Notes: a model not told the origin generated them from the sequence alone. Positions 17,001 to 27,830 are shown, numbered from the stretch's first letter. The stretch: DNA of 64,000 nucleotides from JAVJSD01 sp040219575 (GCA_040219575.1 JAVJSD010000011.1:1-64000); one strand, 5' to 3'. A program made the numbers and translations.

Positions 17001-17937
17001 CCTCCACCGCCGAAACGCGACGCACGTCTTGAATCGTCTTGGGCTCCAGGGAGGTGTACGCGGGGAACGTGAGCTCCACGTCGGCCTGCACGAGGCGCGG
17101 AAACTCGAACACCGTCACGCGATAGACGTCGGATCGTTGGCCGGCGTACTCCACGTGATACTCCGCGGGGCGATCGATCGAGACGATGCGGCCGCCAAAG
17201 ACGGGATCGTCGAGGCTTTGCGACATCTCCAGTTGTCTCGCCTGCTCCTCTTCGTCGAACTGGTAGACGAGCGTCGCATCGGGAGGCAACGGGCCCGTGA
17301 AGCGGGCCAGCACCAGCAGGCTCGTGCCGCGCTCGACTTCCGTTGTGCCCGGCTCAACTTCCACCGAATACGACGCCGGATCGGGAACCACCACCGATGC
17401 GAAGGGCGTGGCCGCCGGAAGTGGAATCCGCGGCGCGGCGAACAGAATCAGTCCGACCAGGGCGAGCGCGAGCGCGACGAGCCCCGCGACGTTCGCAAGC
17501 TGCGCGGCGACGATCCGCCAGGTGGGCACGACCTGTCGCCAGGGATGGTGATGGGCATGAAAGAAGGCCTGGCGGATGACGGTCTCCTGCAGATAACCGT
17601 ACTGGCCGTTGGGAAGTTCCGGCCGTTGTTCGATGGCGGTCAGCAAACTGCTGTCGAGATCGGGGAACCTCGCTTCCACGCGCTGGGCGACCCAGTGCGG
17701 ATCCCGCGCCGAACGCATCGCCAGCCACAAGCAGATCACCGCGGCCAACAGGGAGACGCCGGCCAGCACGGGCGCCGCCATTTCCACATTCCAGCCGGTC
17801 GAGCGGCTGAGCCACAGCAGCGAGGCGGCGGCCAGCGCCGAGGCCAGCCAGATCAGCGCCAATCCGGTTCCCAGCCGCAAGAGGCGGATGCGGGCGGCAA
17901 CAGCTTCCAGATGCCTTGTCAGCCGACGGTCGTTCAT
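14020..17937 (-). CDS. Very large Q/E-rich coiled-coil membrane protein (DUF4175-like)
   Basis: A 1305-residue protein. Two hydrophobic regions in the first 60 residues and another near 135-160 anchor it. Ig-like beta regions follow (about 180-510), ending in a poly-Gln run near residue 520. A long Gln/Glu/Arg-rich coiled coil covers about 530-1000, then a Pro-Gly-Gln low-complexity tract (about 1010-1165) with repeated GQPGEGQP and PGGQQPGQ units, and a helical C-terminus. ATG at 17937 overlaps the previous stop as ATGA; a longer frame exists but lies inside that gene. Similar proteins occur next to MoxR in planctomycetes. Its role may be to bridge the envelope. Confidence 0.82.
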   Translation of the reverse strand: MNDRRLTRHLEAVAARIRLLRLGTGLALIWLASALAAASLLWLSRSTGWNVEMAAPVLAGVSLLAAVICLWLAMRSARDPHWVAQRVEARFPDLDSSLLTAIEQRPELPNGQYGYLQETVIRQAFFHAHHHPWRQVVPTWRIVAAQLANVAGLVALALALVGLILFAAPRIPLPAATPFASVVVPDPASYSVEVEPGTTEVERGTSLLVLARFTGPLPPDATLVYQFDEEEQARQLEMSQSLDDPVFGGRIVSIDRPAEYHVEYAGQRSDVYRVTVFEFPRLVQADVELTFPAYTSLEPKTIQDVRRVSAVEGTELTITCQLNKPVDSAQLVDRQGESLKLNAVDAAAGLYAVTLTLDRSRRLEMRLVDNEGRTNQSVEELVINVLPNRPAELKLVQPLRDVQVSPIEELALKATGWDDYGLERIGLSYAMAGLPPEDVVLGEKIGAKQQFAADHLLAFESLDAEPDQLLSYFFWAEDIGPDGEVRRVMGDMYFAEVRHFEEIFRQGQQPTDGQQQQQQQQQQGGQNAQQAEELAELQKQIINGTWKVVRRETSAEPTDRFADDAQLLIESQLSAVEQAEALAENLQDEQSLAHGEAVKQHMQTAVLKLTESKDGPAIEQLRPALAAEQSAYQALLRLRAREHEVVRSSQQQQSQQSQSASSSASSRAQQQLQQLQLRDDENRYETQQTANDPQQSQEQQEDRQVLNRLRELSRRQNDLNERVKELQSALEAAETREEQEEIERQLKRLREEQQQILRDTEELQQRMEQPENQQRMSEQREQLEQVRENVRQASEALEEGQVSRAAAEGARAERELSELRDEFQERTSGQFSEEMREMRQQARELDERQEGLAERLANLDRENERSNSLREPEGREEVLEGLGEQRQRLEDLLERMRQTSEQAETSEPLLAEELYDTLRDAARQDPAEALESTERSLNRGLPQDAQEQEREAREGISQLRQGVDRAAERVLGDETEALRRAQQELERLNEQLNDEIARANPQGRQPGEQGEGEQREGERGEDQQRRGEQGGDEPPGDPSEDPRQEGQPGEGQPGEGQPQDGQPQPGQPGGGQRPGDQPQQGEPPQGRPRQPGESDPPQEGQPRQDQPQPGQQPGGQQPGQQPGGQQPGEQPGQQPGGQQPGQQPGGQQPGGQQQPGGQQQPGQQNPRGGDPNGLGGGSGLNQFLEGVGERRVSPITGEDFLDWSDRLRDVEEMIADPQLRAEAARIRDEAKEIRKDVKRHSEAPNWDLVRVKVAEPLAELQQRVAEELLRRTTDDSLVPIDRDPVPAEYEQQVRRYYERLGAGRD

Positions 17938-20144
17938 GACGCTTCTCCCGAAGCTTGTGACGTAGATCGCGCCCGCCAACCGGCCAGGCACGTTTCGATT
18001 CCCAGGACTCCCAGCGCCGCCACGATCAGCCACTTCCAGATCTTCTGGCGGTCCTCCAGTTCCGTATCGCGAAGCTGCCGCAATCGATCGGCCTCGGCCG
18101 ACTGCGAGGGCTGCACGCCCAGCCGCACGCCGAGCTGCTCCAGCGACTCCAGCGCCAGCGGCTCCGTCACGCTCTCGCGGGCGGCCAGGTTGACGGCGAA
18201 CGCATGCTCCGCCGGGCCTGACTTGAGCGTGTAGACGCCGGGATCCACGGCGGTAAATGTCCGCGCATCGCTGGCGATCTTCACCTCGCCGCCGTCCGGG
18301 CGAATCACGACGCGCTGCCCATCCTCTTTCGACGGCGCCGAATCCCGTTCGCCTTCGCCCTTCTCGTTCGACGTCGGATCGTCGAGAAGCTCGGGCAGCG
18401 CCAACGGTTGATTGACGAGACAGGTGGTCGTTTCGAGTCCCTTGTCGCCGCACTGCTTCAACACCGCGTCGAGCAACGGAACGAATTTCGTGGACAGGGC
18501 GAGTTCACTATCAGCGGGATGCCAACCGCTGGCGAAGACAATCGTCTTGCCCTTCTCGCCGATTCGTTCCCACACCGCCGGGGATCCGTCGTCGAAACGG
18601 GCCACGACGTTGGTCGACTTGTCGGCGCTGAGTTGCACGCGGCGGTGTTTCCAGAAGTGTATCCGCGTGAAGTCGTTGTAGCGGGCGCCGGCCAGCGGGG
18701 CGAACAGCGGGTGTGTGAAATCGATTTCGGCCAGCATGGCGTAAACGCGGCGGTCGGCCGTGGAGTCGCCGGTTGCGGCGGCATCGTCCGACTGTGCGTC
18801 TTCAACTTCCGCATCGCCGATCAATTCCCCCAACGAAGCGACGGTTTCGGGGGTTCGCAGCACCGCCAGGATCACGCCGCCGCCGGCTTGATACGCCGTC
18901 AGTTGTTCACGCTGTTCACCAGAGATCGCATCGGTCACGACGATCAGCTCCGGCTGCTCCCCCTGCAGGATCGCCAGCGACTCCCCCGGCTTGCTCCAGG
19001 TGAATTGCACTTGGCGAAGCGGCGTCGATTCGAGGGCTTCTTCGAGGTAGAGCCGCAGCCCTTCGGCGTCGCCCGCCGCGTCGGCGCCGATGCCGACCAC
19101 GCGCACGACCCGCTGCTTCAGCGGCGCTGTGTAGTACTCATTGTCGAACACCGCCGCGTCGCCGCGGAGCACGAGTCGATCGACATCAAGCTTTCCTTCA
19201 GGACGAGGCACGGCCAACACGCGGCTCTCGCCCGGCGGCACGTAGAACGCCACCGCATCATCTTCCGAGACGTCGCCGCCGCCGTCGGACCACCACACGC
19301 GGAACTGCTCCACGGAGGAGTCGGACGAGTTGGTCACGCGCACGCGGGGCTCATCGCTCGCGGCCTCCGTCGTCGGCATGTCCTGCGACGCAGACGCATC
19401 ACGGGCCAGCAGCGTGACGCGCGCATTCGAGGCGTCGTCGAGCTCCACCCGGCGGACGGTCACGCGCACGGTGTCGGGCCACTCGTAGGCCTGCAAGGCG
19501 TCGAGATCGGCGCCGCGCTGCATGTCGCTCACCACAATGATCTGCAACGTGTCGCCCGTTTGCTCCAGGTCGTTGGCGACGTCGAGCGAATCGGCCACGG
19601 TCGTCAGCGCCGCGCCGAGATCCGTATCCGACCAGCCGGGACCCTGCCGCGCCATCTCTCCGCGAATCAGTTCGCGCAGTTGCTCGCCTTCCAATTCGCT
19701 CCGCTCGTCGAAGCCGACGACCTGCGACATGCGGTCGGAAAAGGTGAACAGCGCGGCGGAATCGGCGGGCTCGAGTTCGTCAAGCACCTCGTTCACCCGC
19801 GCGACCGCCTGCTTCCACAGATCGCCGCGGCGCATGCTGGCGCTGGTGTCGACCAGGATCGCAACGCGGCGCGCCGGGGCGTCGAAGATCGAGATATCCG
19901 CCGCCGTGCGCCAGTAGGGCCGCGTGAAGGCCAACGCCAGCAACACGATGGCCAGCGCGCGCAACAAGAGCAACAGCAGGTTGTCGAGCCGACTGCGGCG
20001 CGTCAGTCTCGGCGGCGAGGCCTTCAAGAACATCAGCGAACTGAACTGCTGACGTCCACGCGGCGTGCGGCGAATCAGATGCAGCACCAGCGGAAACGTC
20101 ACCGCCGCCGTGCCGGCCAGAAACACCCAGAACAGTGCACTCAT
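17934..20144 (-). CDS. BatA-like membrane protein with von Willebrand A domain
   Basis: A 736-residue protein starting with the BatA N-terminal region (hydrophobic segment 5-24, then LIRRTPRGRQQFSSLMFL), a second hydrophobic segment at about 55-73, and a vWA domain with an intact metal-ion site DTSAS (Asp99). A C-terminal hydrophobic segment lies near 708-725. Family members work with MoxR ATPases and are tied to stress tolerance or metal/cofactor insertion in other bacteria. ATG at 20144 shares ATGA with the DUF58 stop. The longer frame upstream to 20297 would lie in the DUF58 gene. Confidence 0.85.
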   Translation of the reverse strand: MSALFWVFLAGTAAVTFPLVLHLIRRTPRGRQQFSSLMFLKASPPRLTRRSRLDNLLLLLLRALAIVLLALAFTRPYWRTAADISIFDAPARRVAILVDTSASMRRGDLWKQAVARVNEVLDELEPADSAALFTFSDRMSQVVGFDERSELEGEQLRELIRGEMARQGPGWSDTDLGAALTTVADSLDVANDLEQTGDTLQIIVVSDMQRGADLDALQAYEWPDTVRVTVRRVELDDASNARVTLLARDASASQDMPTTEAASDEPRVRVTNSSDSSVEQFRVWWSDGGGDVSEDDAVAFYVPPGESRVLAVPRPEGKLDVDRLVLRGDAAVFDNEYYTAPLKQRVVRVVGIGADAAGDAEGLRLYLEEALESTPLRQVQFTWSKPGESLAILQGEQPELIVVTDAISGEQREQLTAYQAGGGVILAVLRTPETVASLGELIGDAEVEDAQSDDAAATGDSTADRRVYAMLAEIDFTHPLFAPLAGARYNDFTRIHFWKHRRVQLSADKSTNVVARFDDGSPAVWERIGEKGKTIVFASGWHPADSELALSTKFVPLLDAVLKQCGDKGLETTTCLVNQPLALPELLDDPTSNEKGEGERDSAPSKEDGQRVVIRPDGGEVKIASDARTFTAVDPGVYTLKSGPAEHAFAVNLAARESVTEPLALESLEQLGVRLGVQPSQSAEADRLRQLRDTELEDRQKIWKWLIVAALGVLGIETCLAGWRARSTSQASGEAS

Positions 20145-21165
20145 CGGCCGCCTCCCGGGCCGGCGGCCGGATTGCTCGCGCGGCGGCGTCCGGCTTGCCG
20201 GCCGCGGCGCATGCGGGCGTTGAGAAAGTCGAACAGCGACATCTCCAGCGGCTGGTCGGTGGTCAGCTGGTAGTAGTCGATGCCCAGCCCCAGGCAAGTC
20301 TGGCGAATCTGCTCGGCATGCTCGCCGAAGCGTCGAAGGTAGCCCTCGCGCACCGACTCCGGATCAACGTACAGATTGCGGCCCGATTCGATATCGTGAA
20401 ACATCGCCGGATCGCGAAACGTGAAATCGACCTCGCTCGGATCGAGCACGCGCAGCAAGACGACTTCATGACCCTGCGTGCGCAGGTAACCGAGGTTCTT
20501 CTGCAGCGCGTCGATCGGCGCCAGCAGGTCGGAGATGAGCACGACGAGCCCGCGTTTGCTGAGCAACGCGGCGATCCGCTCCAGCGGCCGCGTCAGGTCG
20601 GTCGACTTCCCCGATAGCGTCCGCTCGAGGCACATCATCAGGCGATGCAGGTGGCCCGGGCGGTACCGCGCCGGCAGGAAGTCGGCGATGTTCTCGTCGA
20701 AGGTGAGCAGGCCGACGCCGTCGCGCTGCGCGGCCAGGAAGTACGCCAGCGTGGCGGCGCAGGTCTTGGCGTACTCGGCCTTGTCGTAACCCAGCGTTCC
20801 GTAGCCCATCGAACGGCTCATGTCGACCAGCAGGAAGCAGCGCAGATTCGTCTCGTCCTCGAAGCGTTTGATGTAATAGCGGTCGCTGCGCGCGAACAGC
20901 TTCCAGTCCAGATACCGCAGGTCGTCGCCGGGCGAGTACTGGCGGTATTCGGTGAATTCGACCGAGAAGCCGTGATACGGACTGCGGTGCATGCCGCTCA
21001 TGAAGCCCTCGACCACCACCTTGGCCCGCATCTCGAGGTTCTTCAGCCGCATCAGCGTCTCGGGGCTGATCCACGACGCACTGCCCGAAGGCCGCGGCGA
21101 CTGCGCGGCGGGCGCCGCGGCGGGCGCCGTGGTTGACGCGGCGGTGGTGAGGGGGGAGGCGGACA

Positions 21166-21166
<1 letters not shown>
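20141..21166 (-). CDS. DUF58 protein with von Willebrand A fold
   Basis: A 341-residue DUF58 protein. The signature RQYSPGDDLRYLDWKLFARSD is at about 75-95 and the vWA metal site DMSRS begins at Asp115. The N-terminus is Ala/Pro/Thr-rich and disordered, and no membrane segment is visible, so this is a soluble form. DUF58 proteins are encoded next to MoxR ATPases nearly everywhere and are thought to be their clients or adaptors. Start and stop both overlap the neighbours (TGATG with MoxR, ATGA with the BatA-like gene). The Arg-rich C-terminus is unusual but may be only linker. Confidence 0.93.
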
Positions 21167-22176
<1,010 letters not shown>

Positions 22177-22242
22177 TGGGTCACGCTCCGGGTGCTGGCG
22201 GTCTCGCGGTTGCGGAATGTCAAGTCTTCGTGTTTCGGATTT

Positions 22243-23109
22243 CTAATGCGTCATGGCGTAGGTGACGATGTTGATGCCCAGCGGGTAGGCCCACTTTTCG
22301 GAGTACTCGCGAAAGTAGCCCGAGTCGACGCCTTCGCGCTCCCAACCGTCGCCGAGGTCGGTGTTGTGACAGATGATCGCCATGATGCGGCCGTCGTCGT
22401 CGTAGAAGGCGCGGTAGTGCGGCTCCTGGGCGTCCCAGCGCTCCGTCCGCCGCCCGCCCCAATAATGATTGATGCTGGGGATCTGCGGCTTCTCCTTCAG
22501 GTCGTACACGCAGTGGAAGATCTCGTGCTCCAGGGGAATCTCTTGGGGTTCGCGGTCGGGCAGCACGCGCTTCATCTGGCGGTAGAGGTTGTCCCACTCC
22601 TCCTCGCCCCAGAAGTCGTCGACCATCAGGAAGCCGCCGTTGAACAGGTACCTCCGCAGGGCCTTCACCTCGGCGTCGTCGAAGTACAGCGAACCCGGCT
22701 CGATGATGTAGATGAACGGATAATCGAAGAGCTCGGGATCGGTAAGCTCGAGGATCTTGCCGTCCGGATCGACTTTGAGCGACGTCAGCTCTTGCAGCCG
22801 GTAAGAGAAGTTGAGGTCGCTGTCGGGATAGTCGGTTCGCCACTTGCCGCGTCCCCAACCCCGGCTGTAGCCCGACGAGTATTGAATCCGCACGAAGGTA
22901 AACACGTCGTGCTTGAAATCTTGATCCTTCTCCCAGTCGGGCACGCCGTTGCGATCGACGAATTCGTAGCTGTCGGATCGGTCGCTGTCGGATCGGTAGC
23001 CGTCGCGATCACGTCCGCGGCGTTCGTACTGGGCCCATGCGACGCCCAGCACGCCAATCACCAACAGCGCAGCAACGACCGGCAGCGAAATCAGCATCAA
23101 GCGTTTCAT
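22243..23109 (-). CDS. DUF4159 protein with signal anchor
   Basis: A 288-residue protein with a hydrophobic N-terminal signal or anchor (residues 4-26), then an Arg/Asp-rich linker and a DUF4159 domain (FTFVRIQYSSG..., DYPFIYIIEPG..., GGFLMVDDFWGEEEW). The domain resembles a glutamine-amidotransferase-like alpha/beta fold and is found beside MoxR/BatA genes across Bacteroidetes, Planctomycetes and Proteobacteria; its function is unknown. Its ATG overlaps the stop of the upstream TPR gene as ATGA, so the two are probably translationally coupled. Confidence 0.88.
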   Translation of the reverse strand: MKRLMLISLPVVAALLVIGVLGVAWAQYERRGRDRDGYRSDSDRSDSYEFVDRNGVPDWEKDQDFKHDVFTFVRIQYSSGYSRGWGRGKWRTDYPDSDLNFSYRLQELTSLKVDPDGKILELTDPELFDYPFIYIIEPGSLYFDDAEVKALRRYLFNGGFLMVDDFWGEEEWDNLYRQMKRVLPDREPQEIPLEHEIFHCVYDLKEKPQIPSINHYWGGRRTERWDAQEPHYRAFYDDDGRIMAIICHNTDLGDGWEREGVDSGYFREYSEKWAYPLGINIVTYAMTH

Positions 23110-26051
23110 GGACTCTTACTCTTGGAAGGAGACGGAGGACTCGCGGGAGCGGCGGGCGGATCGGCCGGGGGATCGGCCGGCGCGGGAGAGTCAGTCGCGG
23201 GTGTTTCTTTCCTGGGGGCGTCGGTCGACTCGGGAGTCGCCGGCGGCGCATTCGACGCCGCTTTTGGCTTTGGCGGCGAATCGGTCTTCTGCGGATTGTC
23301 GGGTTTGGCCTCGTCGCGCTGGTCGGGCATATTCTCGGCCGGTTCCTCCGCGTCCGGTTTTTCCTCGACTTCGACGATCTCCAGCAGCAGTTTTTGGGCT
23401 TCTCGGTAGCGCGGGGCCTCTTCGAGCGCTTGCAACACCTGACGCCGGGCCGAGGGCAAATCACCCTTGCGCACGAGCAACCGAGCGACCCGGAAACGGG
23501 CCTCGGCCGGATCGAAGGGATCCATCTCCAATAGCGCGGCAAGACCCGCCAGAGCCCGCTGGTTGTCGCCCGTCTGTTCGGCGGCCTCGGCCAGGTATCG
23601 GTGAGGTGCGGGAATCAAGGGGTTCACGGCCAGCGCCGCTTCGGCGTGTTCGATCATTGCGTCCCACTCTTTGGCGGCGGCGCAAAGCTCCAACAGCCGC
23701 AGTCGTACGGTCACCGCGTCGGCGTCGAAGGCCGCCATTTGATTCAACACCGATTTCTCGTCTTCGGTTTCCTCCAACTGCCGGTGGACGGCCGCCAGCA
23801 TCGCGCGCGGGCCGTCGCTCGAGGCGTCTTCCGGATACAGCTCCAACAGCCGCGTCAGCGGTTTCTTCGCCTGCTCCCATTGCTCGGCGTCGATCAGCCG
23901 CTGCGCCTGCAAGCTGAGCGCCGCCAGGTTGTCGGGATGTTCGGAAAGAAATTCGGCGATGGCGTCACGTTCGGCGCCGGGAGGAAGCTCGGGCGACGTA
24001 AAGTCGGCCTCCGGAGCGAGCGCTTCGGCCCGGGACTTGGCGAACGACTCGAACTCTTCGTCCAGCAACTCCAGCGAACCGACGTACCGCTGAAGCGAGT
24101 CGTTGATCGGCATGCCGACGCTCAGATCGACCAGCACGCGTTTGAGCATATCGAGCCCGTATTTGTCGACCAGATACTCCACCACCAGCGCCGATTCGAA
24201 GTAGGCGAACTGCAAATGCAGCGCGCTCTTGGGCGTCAGGAACGCGCCGCTCAGTTGACTGACGGGCGTCAGTTCGCCGTCCAGGATCATCTCGCGATAG
24301 CGGGGGTTCATCGACTGCCCCCACGCGGGATTCCGCTGGCCTTCCTCGTAGACGGAAATCCCCTCGCTGAGCCAGCGCGGCATCTTGTTGTTGGTTTTGG
24401 TGAGCGTGACGACGTGGCAGAACTCGTGCCACAACACCGCCTCCCAATTCGAAGGCGAGTCGCCCTGCGAGGCGGGGCTGTTCATCGTAATCACGCGGCC
24501 GAAACACACACCCAGGAAACCGGCTCCGCCCGGCAGCCCGAAGGTGCGGATGGCGAAGTCCTGCTGGCGGGGAAAGATTTCGACGTAGATCGGCTCCTGG
24601 AGCTCGACCTCGTAGCGCTGGCAGAGATGCTGTTTGGCGAGCCGCAGCAACTCCAGCACACGGTCGCCGTAGATTTTCGCCTCGCGCTGCTCCATGCGCA
24701 CCGCGAAGCCATGCGCTTCGAGCGTGTGAAACTTGGTGAGCCGGTCTCGAAGCGTCGTCAGGTTGTGCGCGACGACGTCGTAGTTGTCGGCGTCGAACAC
24801 CTCGTCGGCCAGTTTCCAGCCTTCCAGTTCTTCACCCAGCCGCAACAAGTCCTGGCAGAGCTGCGCCTTGGCGGGCAGGTAGTCGGCATCGAAGGCCAGC
24901 GACTTGCGCTGGTACGCGGCGCCTTCCGCGAAGCGATACTTTTGCGACAACTTGCGGCCGATGGTGTAATCGACTTCGGGATTCTCGGCCCAGTCGGCCA
25001 GCGCCTTCGCGCGGCATTGCTGTTCCCTTTCGTCGTCCGCGGCCAAATGCGCCAGCACGGCGCGATACGCCCAGGCGAGAGGGTGTTGGGAGTTGATCTC
25101 GAGAATCTGGTCCAACACCTTGCCCGCCTCGTCGTAACGTTCGGCGTCGACGTGTTCATCCACCACCAACAGCAAGCTGGGGATGTGGCGGGGATTCCTC
25201 TCCAGCGCCGCCTCGAGCGCCGCCTGCGCTTTTTCAGAGTCACTGGCGGCGTAGGCGCGGGCGAGCCCGAAGTGCACGTCGGGATTCTGCGGATCGAGCT
25301 TGGCCGCCTGCTGGTACGCCTCGGCCGCCATGCCGAAATCGTGTTTGTCGAGCGCCAACTGGCCGCTGGCGAGAAACGCCTCCGGCAACTGCGGATAGTC
25401 CTTCTTGATCTTGCCGTAGACCTGCGTGAGCACCTGCTTGGCGTCAGCGCCGCGATCGAGGAAGAAACGGCCGAGCGTGACGACGTTCGCCACGTCGCGA
25501 TAGCGCCAACTCTCTCGGGCGACAAGCTCCTCGATTTCGGCGACCGCCTGCTTCGCCTTTTCCGGTTGTCCCCGGTAGCGATACACATCGCGGCCGATCC
25601 AGCGGAGGCGAATGCTGGTCGAGAAACGCTCCAGCGCCGCGACGAGCGTCGTCTCGGCGTCTTCGTACTTGCCGACGGCCAATTCGGCCTCGATCTTCAG
25701 CACTCGCCACGTTTCAGAAAAGTCGCCGTCCTCAATCGCCGCGGCGCAGCTCTCGATGCACTTGTCGTAGTCGCCCGCGTTGTAGAGTGCGATGGTTTCG
25801 GCGAGGGTGGCCGCTGGCGAATCGTCGGCGGGTGCAAGCGCAGCGAGAGCGCCGATCAACCACAACACGCACCAACGAGAACACAAAGCGAGAGAGAAAC
25901 TGCGGGAGAGGAAAACGAAGTGAGACGCTCCGCGTCGCTGGGGGCGAGACTTGCTTGCCGCCTGGTCAGTTCGTGGACTTGCGATCACATGTGCCAGGGC
26001 TCGTTCCCTTCCAGTTGGGGTATCTCCCGACAATCTACGCAGACTCATCAT
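23106..26051 (-). CDS. Exported TPR protein with gluzincin-type metallopeptidase domain
   Basis: A protein of about 981 residues and the first gene of the MoxR cluster. A hydrophobic segment around residues 45-75 probably acts as signal or anchor. TPR-like helices run from about 80 to 400. A metallopeptidase domain of the peptidase-MA type follows, with the zinc motif HEFCH (His542 to His546) and a downstream SEG segment containing a likely zinc-ligand Glu (RWLSEGISVYEE). More TPR helices follow, then a Pro/Ala/Asp-rich tail (about 905-981). The start is uncertain: tandem ATGs at 26051/26048 lack a clear ribosome-binding site, and a TTG at 26078 is also in frame. Confidence 0.82.
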   Translation of the reverse strand: MMSLRRLSGDTPTGRERALAHVIASPRTDQAASKSRPQRRGASHFVFLSRSFSLALCSRWCVLWLIGALAALAPADDSPAATLAETIALYNAGDYDKCIESCAAAIEDGDFSETWRVLKIEAELAVGKYEDAETTLVAALERFSTSIRLRWIGRDVYRYRGQPEKAKQAVAEIEELVARESWRYRDVANVVTLGRFFLDRGADAKQVLTQVYGKIKKDYPQLPEAFLASGQLALDKHDFGMAAEAYQQAAKLDPQNPDVHFGLARAYAASDSEKAQAALEAALERNPRHIPSLLLVVDEHVDAERYDEAGKVLDQILEINSQHPLAWAYRAVLAHLAADDEREQQCRAKALADWAENPEVDYTIGRKLSQKYRFAEGAAYQRKSLAFDADYLPAKAQLCQDLLRLGEELEGWKLADEVFDADNYDVVAHNLTTLRDRLTKFHTLEAHGFAVRMEQREAKIYGDRVLELLRLAKQHLCQRYEVELQEPIYVEIFPRQQDFAIRTFGLPGGAGFLGVCFGRVITMNSPASQGDSPSNWEAVLWHEFCHVVTLTKTNNKMPRWLSEGISVYEEGQRNPAWGQSMNPRYREMILDGELTPVSQLSGAFLTPKSALHLQFAYFESALVVEYLVDKYGLDMLKRVLVDLSVGMPINDSLQRYVGSLELLDEEFESFAKSRAEALAPEADFTSPELPPGAERDAIAEFLSEHPDNLAALSLQAQRLIDAEQWEQAKKPLTRLLELYPEDASSDGPRAMLAAVHRQLEETEDEKSVLNQMAAFDADAVTVRLRLLELCAAAKEWDAMIEHAEAALAVNPLIPAPHRYLAEAAEQTGDNQRALAGLAALLEMDPFDPAEARFRVARLLVRKGDLPSARRQVLQALEEAPRYREAQKLLLEIVEVEEKPDAEEPAENMPDQRDEAKPDNPQKTDSPPKPKAASNAPPATPESTDAPRKETPATDSPAPADPPADPPAAPASPPSPSKSKSP

Positions 26052-26738
26052 ATCCAACCAAGCGGAGACAGCCAACAACTTTTACCGGGGGCGGCGGGAG
26101 TCCGAACAGGGGGAAACAATGGGGCCCTGCGGAGCCCGACGTTCGCGGCGCGGGCGATCGATTGGTTGAAGGGCGAACAGTCGAAAGCACGGTTGCTGTC
26201 AAAACGACGCACCACCCAACGCAAGCCATGGCGAGTCTGTCGGCGCCTCGAGACGAAAACCCACACGCTTTGACATAGACCGTTGAACGAGAAGAGTTCG
26301 TTGCCTCCGTGGCGAAACACCCCGCCGACCGCGCGACTTAGAAGTAGAAATACGAATGAACTCAACAGCCGGCATGATGCTGTGGCGGCAAACTCGTGCG
26401 AATTCGCGCAAATGGCGCCAGAATCGTCCATTGGGTTGTAAGTCTTTTGACGGAAGCAACTTCCCTTTGAATAAACCGATTCCCCAACGTAGAGTTCCCC
26501 TGCAGGAATCGGAACTCGCTCCCCATCGCCGTTGTTCGGAAGGCCATGATCGGTTCGCGGCGTTTGGGGCATGGAGTTCTGCTCGGGGTGGCTTTCCACT
26601 ATTCTTGTTGTCGCCTTGAAGTTGTGCGTGTTCGGCAAGATAGACGGTTAGCGGGTTGCCGCATCGTCATGGCGATTGGCGACCGCCGAGTCGTATCTGC
26701 GTCTTGAACTGCTTGGTGTCGAAGTACCGGAGGATGCC
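26052..26738. other. Divergent intergenic region upstream of the MoxR cluster
   Basis: Almost 700 bases between the TPR-metallopeptidase gene (leftward) and the cytochrome gene (rightward). Several overlapping open frames occur on both strands but none shows family resemblance, a signal peptide or a ribosome-binding site. The promoter of the eight-gene cluster must lie in or near this stretch; I cannot point to a convincing one. Confidence 0.4.
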
Positions 26739-27563
26739 GTGAATCCCACTCAGCGATTGTGTTCGCTCAACAACGTCGGCGTCGCCGCGACGGCCGGCTG
26801 CTTGGCGATGATCTGTGCAACGATTGCAGCGACGTTCTGTGCGACGTCGTTGTTTGCCGAGCCTCCCCAAGCGGAGCCTTCGCAAGACTTGCCTTCCAGC
26901 TACGCGCCCGCGGCCGACTTGTCGGCCCAACTGGAAGAACTTCGCGAACACCTGCAGACGGATCTCGCGGATCCGTCGGAGTACGGCGAGTACCAGCAGC
27001 AGCGCATCGTCATGGATGCGAACACGCTGGCCGCGTTGGTGCTGGTGCTGGGCAAGCACGACCAGGCGAACACCATCAAGGACCGCGGAAACGCCGCTCA
27101 GATTATCACGGCCGCCAGAGAGCTGGCCCGCGCCGCGAAAAGCCATGAAGCGGCGAAACAGGCCATGGCGATTTTCGAGGCGCAGCTGGCCAAGCGCGGC
27201 GACGGGCAGGCGCTCGAGTGGAAGACGTCGGCCGATATCGCCCAACTCATGAAGCAGGTGCCGATTGCGAACAACAATCTGCGGCGCGGCGTGGAAGGGC
27301 GGCGGTTCGATCGGCTGGCGGACAAGAACGCCGGTTACGCGGCCCTGTTGGCCGCCATGGCGCAGGCGTCGTCGGTCGACACTTCGTATTGTGCCGACGA
27401 GGCCGACGAGCAAACGTGGCGGAAGTATTGCGACGAGCTGCGCGACGCCGCGTCGCTGGTCCGCAAGTCGGTTCGCGAGGGCGATCAAAAGCAGGCGGTC
27501 GAAGCGCTCGGCGCGGTGGCGCGGTCGTGCGACTCGTGTCATGAAGCGTTTGGCGTCAAATAA
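26739..27563 (+). CDS. Exported cytochrome c'-like protein with C-terminal haem motif
   Basis: A 274-residue protein with a signal peptide ending near SLFA (about residue 40) and a mostly helical mature part. A single haem-c motif, CDSCH, sits at Cys264-His268, ten residues from the C-terminus. That is the hallmark of the cytochrome c'/c556 fold, a four-helix bundle with the haem attached at the end of the last helix. The GTG at 26739 is chosen because GGAGG lies five bases upstream; a TTG at 26676 is less likely. The mature chain is longer than a single c' domain (about 130 residues), so the first half may be a second, haem-less bundle. Confidence 0.72.
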   Translation: MNPTQRLCSLNNVGVAATAGCLAMICATIAATFCATSLFAEPPQAEPSQDLPSSYAPAADLSAQLEELREHLQTDLADPSEYGEYQQQRIVMDANTLAALVLVLGKHDQANTIKDRGNAAQIITAARELARAAKSHEAAKQAMAIFEAQLAKRGDGQALEWKTSADIAQLMKQVPIANNNLRRGVEGRRFDRLADKNAGYAALLAAMAQASSVDTSYCADEADEQTWRKYCDELRDAASLVRKSVREGDQKQAVEALGAVARSCDSCHEAFGVK

Positions 27564-27830
27564 TAACGAGGGGTTCGCCCGACAAAGACGACTCACCGGA
27601 CCAACCTTGCCTGGTAGTTTCGATAAGGCGGCGGAGTTTTTGCAATCGTGAGTTCGAGAATACACCGGAGACTTTGTCCAATCGGCGATCGCGGTTCAAG
27701 TGTTGTGCCAGAACCGTTGTTGCTTCGATTCACGTAGACCGCCGCACTTTTCTGTGGTTTCGGGCGACGTCGGTGGTATGTTTGCTTCACAGCCAGACGC
27801 ACCACCGAGAATCGTGACGAGGCCCCCTCC

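Noticed and set aside
26048..26638. Minus-strand open frame of 196 codons upstream of the TPR gene
   Set aside because: It runs into the TPR gene in another frame and has no ribosome-binding site, domain or signal; it looks like chance.
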